Source of the DNA: Deferribacteres bacterium
GTDB lineage: Bacteria; Nitrospirota; Thermodesulfovibrionia; UBA6902
Assembly: GCA_013152795.1 (NCBI GenBank)
Contig: JAADFS010000192.1
Coordinates: 1-34,561, forward strand
Length of the DNA stretch: 34,561 nucleotides
Direction of reading: 5' to 3'
Shown: positions 31,667-34,561 of the stretch, piece after piece
How positions within the stretch are numbered: the stretch's first letter is position 1
Layout of the letters: each line of letters begins with the position of its first letter
Position numbers and translations under genes: made by a program
Notes under the pieces: model-generated
Seen by the model: the letters and a program-made list of their open reading frames with translations, nothing else
Told to the model about the DNA's origin: nothing
The model's database searches: none

Positions 31667-32459
31667 ATGATGCGTTTCTTTGAAAAGCTGGGTGCCGATG
31701 TCCTGTATCAGGTCAACCAGATCGGCAGGATGGGCATATTTCTCTTTTATTCCGCCATCAGCATAGTAATGCCGCCGTACAAGGTATTCCCTGTCGTCAA
31801 GCAGATATACCATATAGGCGCGCGTTCAGTGTTTGTCATTCTATTCACCGGTGTCTTTACCGGCATGGTCCTGGGGCTTCAGGGGTACAACACCCTCAGC
31901 AAGTTCGGTGCAGAGGGGCTCCTGGGGACTGCCGTGGCCCTAAGCCTTATCAGGGAGTTGGGCCCTGTCATGGCGGCGCTTATGGTAACGGGCAGGGCAG
32001 GCTCCGCCATATGCGCCGAGATAGGCATCATGCGCATCTCCGAACAGATCGACGGACGCCCTGGAGTGCATGGCTATTGATCCGCACAAGTATGTCGTAG
32101 CCCCCAAGTTCATAGCGGGAATCGTCTCCCTTCCACTGCTGACCGCTCTTTTTAACGTGATCGGAATCCTGGGGGGATATGTGGTTGGGGTAGGCCTCCT
32201 CGGAATCAATGAAGGGGCATATTTTTCAAGTATGTACAACGACGTGGAGTTCGGAGATATTTATATGGGATTTGTCAAATCCCTCTGCTTCGGGGTTCTG
32301 ATTATATGGATATGCTCTTCAAAGGGGTATTTTGTCCACTTGACAAAAGGCGGGGGGTTTGGAGCCGAAGGCGTAAGCAGTGTCACCACCAATGCGGTGG
32401 TCATGTCATCAGTCTGCATACTGTTATTCGATTATTTCCTGACATCGGTGCTTTTATGA
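31667..32459 (+). pseudogene. mlaE: MlaE-type ABC transporter permease, frameshifted as written
   Basis: Encodes an MlaE permease (about 262 residues when repaired) of the phospholipid transport complex at the inner membrane. The first frame runs MMRFFEKLGADVLYQVNQIG through the membrane segments and ELGPVMAALMVTGRAGSAICAEIG to SEQID, then goes out of frame and stops at 32080. The second frame picks up ALECMAIDPHKYVVAPKF and continues to 32459. Bases 32051-32060 read GACGGACGCC; removing GGAC gives GAC-GCC and restores the expected QIDALE sequence, so a 4-base near-tandem duplication is the likely lesion. The 3' end overlaps mlaF (ATGA). With this lesion the transporter would be non-functional unless the break is an assembly error. 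Confidence 0.85.
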
Positions 32460-33232
32460 GTGAAAAACCGGTTGTACAGCTTATAGACGTAAAAAAATCA
32501 TACGGCTCGCAGCAGGTCTTAAAGGGAGTGAACCTGTCGATAATGGAGGGGAAGACAACCGTTATCGTCGGCGGAAGCGGCCAGGGCAAGAGCCAGATCA
32601 TCAAGCATATCCTCGGCCTGGTCAGGCCTGACAGCGGCAAAGTGCTTGTCTACGGAAAGGACATAAGCAGGGCCGGCAAAAGGGAACTCCGGGCGATCAG
32701 GGCCAATTTCGGCGTCCTCTTTCAGAATGCGGCGCTCTTTGATTCAATGACCGTGTATGACAATGTGGCGCTTCCCCTCAGGGAACGGACAAGGCTGTCC
32801 GAGGCTGAGATAAAAAAAATCGTGGACAGAAACCTGGCGCTTATGGACATCATCGGCAGCGACGACAAGTATCCCGCACAGATCAGCGGCGGCATGAGAA
32901 AAAGGGTCGGTCTCGCGCGTGCGCTCGTGCTGGAACCGCGGATAATCTTTTTTGATGAACCCACGACAGGGCTTGACGTCGCAAAGAGCAACGAGATATA
33001 CCGCGTATTCTTCCGCACACAGACCCAGTTGAAATACACCGCCGTTATCGTCAGCCACGATGTGCCGAAGATATTCAAACTGGCCGATTACGTGGCATTG
33101 CTTCATAACGGCGTTATTCACAGTTGTATTACTCCCGAAGAGTTCCAGCTTTCTGACGACCCCGTGATCAGGGAATTTGTCGAGACCACCATGGGTCAGC
33201 TTTATTCAAGTGAAATGGAGGGTGAATTATGA
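32456..33232 (+). CDS. mlaF: MlaF-type ABC transporter ATP-binding protein
   Basis: A 258-residue ABC ATPase with Walker A GGSGQGKSQIIKHI near residue 37, the signature ISGGMRKRVGLARAL near 143, Walker B RIIFFDEPTTGLD near 161 and the switch His in VSHDV. The Q in GGSGQGKS and the GGMRKR signature are typical of MlaF/TTG2A. It powers phospholipid movement through MlaE. The real start is the ATG at 32456 overlapping the mlaE stop; a longer open frame upstream reads through mlaE. It overlaps mlaD by four bases. Confidence 0.95.
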   Translation: MSEKPVVQLIDVKKSYGSQQVLKGVNLSIMEGKTTVIVGGSGQGKSQIIKHILGLVRPDSGKVLVYGKDISRAGKRELRAIRANFGVLFQNAALFDSMTVYDNVALPLRERTRLSEAEIKKIVDRNLALMDIIGSDDKYPAQISGGMRKRVGLARALVLEPRIIFFDEPTTGLDVAKSNEIYRVFFRTQTQLKYTAVIVSHDVPKIFKLADYVALLHNGVIHSCITPEEFQLSDDPVIREFVETTMGQLYSSEMEGEL

Positions 33233-33669
33233 AAAAGATAAACATTGAGACCGCGGTAGGGATTTTTATAATCCTCGGCCTGCTCAGCCTTGGATACCTT
33301 TCTGTGAAACTGGGCGATGTCAGCCTGTTCGGGACGAAACAGTATACGGTAAGGGCCCGCTTTGCGAACGTATCCGGACTGAAGAAGGGAGCCGCCGTAG
33401 AAATTGCAGGGGTCAGGGTGGGAAAGGTCGCGGACATCAGGCTTGAGGACTATGAGGCCGACGTGGAACTTCTGATCGACCCGGATGTAAAACTGCAGGA
33501 GGACGCAATAGCCTCCATAAGGACACAGGGTATAATCGGCGATAAATACATCAAGATCAAGACAGGCGGCGCAGATGAGTATATCGGGGATAACGGGGAG
33601 ATCCTGGAGACCGAATCCGCGATTGAGCTGGAGGAACTCATAAGCAAATATATCTTCGAGAAAGAGTAG
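33229..33669 (+). CDS. mlaD: MlaD-type MCE-domain lipid transport protein
   Basis: A 146-residue protein with an N-terminal membrane anchor (ETAVGIFIILGLLSLGYLSV) and a single MCE domain (YTVRARFANVSGLKKGAAVEIAGVRVGKV, then SIRTQGIIGDKYIKI). MlaD forms a periplasmic hexameric ring on MlaEF and passes lipids to or from MlaC. The length matches single-MCE MlaD proteins. ATGA overlap with mlaF shows coupled translation. Confidence 0.95.
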   Translation: MKKINIETAVGIFIILGLLSLGYLSVKLGDVSLFGTKQYTVRARFANVSGLKKGAAVEIAGVRVGKVADIRLEDYEADVELLIDPDVKLQEDAIASIRTQGIIGDKYIKIKTGGADEYIGDNGEILETESAIELEELISKYIFEKE

Positions 33670-33735
33670 TGCTTAACTCTGCAAGAGCGGAAGGCGATAT
33701 TATTTTAAAGCACTAAAAAACAGAGGAGGCAGATA

Positions 33736-34365
33736 ATGATGAAAAGGACACTGCAAATCATAATTATAACGGCACTGGCCCTGGGTATGTCCGGAATAAG
33801 CGCGGCGGAAAATACACCTATAGAGGCGATAAGATCGACAGTTGACGCCGTCCTTGATATAATGAAAGATAAAGAACTTGCTGCACCCGGCAGGAGAGCG
33901 GAACGGCGGGAGAAGATACGGGCGCTGATCAGGGACCGTTTTGATTTCAGGGAGATGTCGAGACGCTCACTCGCCAGGCACTGGAAGAAACTAAGCCCTG
34001 AAGAGGAAAGAGAGTTCGTAGCCGTTTTTTCCGACTTGCTGGAGTCCTCGTATATAGGGAAAATCGAGGCATACACGGATGAAAAAGTCACCTATGACAA
34101 GGAAACCATCAGGGGCAAGGGTAAATACGGGATAGTCAATACAACAATTGTCACAAAGAATGTCGATATCCCGATTGACTACAAGCTTATTTTCAGGAAC
34201 GGAAAATGGTGGATTTACGATGTCGTCATCGAAGGGGTGAGCTTTATCAGTACCTACAGGAGCCAGTACAACAAGATCATAGTTAAACAATCTTTTGCAA
34301 AACTCCTCGAACGGATGAAGAGCAAGCTGAAAGAAATAAAGGCCATGGAAGCGAAAGAGGCTTAA
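33736..34365 (+). CDS. mlaC: MlaC-type periplasmic phospholipid-binding protein
   Basis: A 209-residue protein with a signal peptide (MMKRTLQIIIITALALGMS, likely cleaved after ISA) and the Tgt2/MlaC fold: IEAIRSTVDAVLDIM, FDFREMSRRSLARHW, PEEEREFVAVFSDLLESSYIGKI and the FRNGKWWIYDVVIEGVSFISTYRSQY stretch that forms the lipid pocket. It shuttles phospholipids across the periplasm between MlaD and an outer-membrane partner. AGAGGAGG precedes tandem ATG codons. The stop codon is part of intergenic motif copy D. Confidence 0.95.
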   Translation: MMKRTLQIIIITALALGMSGISAAENTPIEAIRSTVDAVLDIMKDKELAAPGRRAERREKIRALIRDRFDFREMSRRSLARHWKKLSPEEEREFVAVFSDLLESSYIGKIEAYTDEKVTYDKETIRGKGKYGIVNTTIVTKNVDIPIDYKLIFRNGKWWIYDVVIEGVSFISTYRSQYNKIIVKQSFAKLLERMKSKLKEIKAMEAKEA

Positions 34366-34384
34366 CCTTAATGTTGCATAAATG
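34363..34384 (-). repeat. Intergenic motif copy D, inverted relative to A-C
   Basis: TAACCTTAATGTTGCATAAA followed by TG begins at the mlaC stop codon. It is the exact reverse complement of copy C over 20 bases. Next to it GGCAAGGGAGGCTGCCG resembles the GGCAGAGGAATCTGCCG beside copy A, so the shared unit is longer than the core. Confidence 0.8.
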
Positions 34385-34385
34385 T

Positions 34386-34550
34386 GGCAAGGGAGGCTGC
34401 CGTAAAACCTTTATAAAGCGATAGGATATTGGAAATAACTCTTTATTGCAGGAAGTAACGGAGAGTGAAGTTGCAAAAGACGTCAAAATGCCGTGCGGAA
34501 TATTTCCTGAAGGTATCGCAGATAAAGCTTTTCCGGCAGCCTCCCTTGCC
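34386..34550. repeat. 165-bp element bounded by 17-bp perfect inverted repeats
   Basis: GGCAAGGGAGGCTGCCG (34386-34402) is perfectly inverted at 34534-34550. The similarity extends imperfectly inwards for about 13 more bases (TAAAACCTTTATA against GAAAAGCTTTATC read from the other end). The interior has no convincing gene. This has the form of a miniature inverted-repeat element or the footprint of a deleted insertion sequence. The region 34366-34561 holds nothing else I can identify. Confidence 0.6.
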
Positions 34551-34561
34551 CGCACGCAATG

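Noticed and set aside
26386-34384. Integron attC sites separating gene cassettes
   Set aside because: The motif lacks the paired RYYYAAC/GTTRRRY core sites and long imperfect palindrome of attC, genes lie on both strands, and no integrase is visible.
34283-34555. 90-codon minus-strand open frame at the window end
   Set aside because: It overlaps mlaC antisense and the inverted-repeat element, has no ribosome site, and resembles no known protein.

Overview
The window looks like the chromosome of a strictly anaerobic, Gram-negative-type bacterium that uses the Wood-Ljungdahl (reductive acetyl-CoA) pathway. The basis is a nearly complete CODH/ACS gene set with all metal ligands visible, a PerR-type regulator, an oxygen-sensitive glycyl radical enzyme, chromosomal parAB, and an outer-membrane lipid transport (Mla) operon. 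The gene mix resembles Nitrospirota or Desulfobacterota relatives. That placement is an inference from gene content and was not tested.

Positions 1-14231 (minus strand) hold the carbon monoxide/acetyl-CoA block. In transcription order it runs acsE, acsD, acsC, a short intergenic region with a hairpin terminator and a PerR-box-like palindrome, a PerR-like Fur regulator, acsB, acsA/cooS, and then four genes of a NuoE/NuoF/NuoG-like NAD(P)H-ferredoxin module. It ends with trxA and the start of trxB, which runs off the window edge. The NuoF-like subunit carries a C-terminal CBS pair, and the NuoG-like gene is translationally coupled to CODH through NuoE. The arrangement suggests that electrons from CO oxidation, or to CO2 reduction, pass directly through a diaphorase module. 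It also suggests that the cluster is under redox/peroxide control.

Positions 14445-17196 (plus strand) run divergently: an MtrA-like corrinoid-protein domain fused to DUF4346, with an N-terminal cysteine cluster, then parA and parB, all overlapping.

Positions 17381-22377 hold two tandem paralogous secreted proteins. Each has exactly 14 short repeats, consistent with two seven-bladed propellers, and an ASPM/SPD-2/Hydin-like C-terminal domain. The second copy has a 1-base deletion.

Positions 22465-26319 (minus) form a three-gene operon: an unassigned glycyl radical enzyme, an SCP2-like lipid-binding protein, and a radical SAM activase that is frameshifted as written.

Positions 26386-34561 are an accessory-looking region punctuated by four copies of a roughly 20-bp intergenic motif (core TTTATGCAACATTAA). 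Between them lie a VapBC toxin-antitoxin pair plus a DUF6765-like protein; an internally duplicated lipoprotein plus a cyclic-nucleotide-binding protein; and a small membrane protein plus mlaEFDC, with mlaE frameshifted. The last two motif copies form a perfect 20-bp inverted repeat around the mla unit. The window ends in a second inverted-repeat element of about 165 bp. I saw no tRNA, rRNA or CRISPR array.
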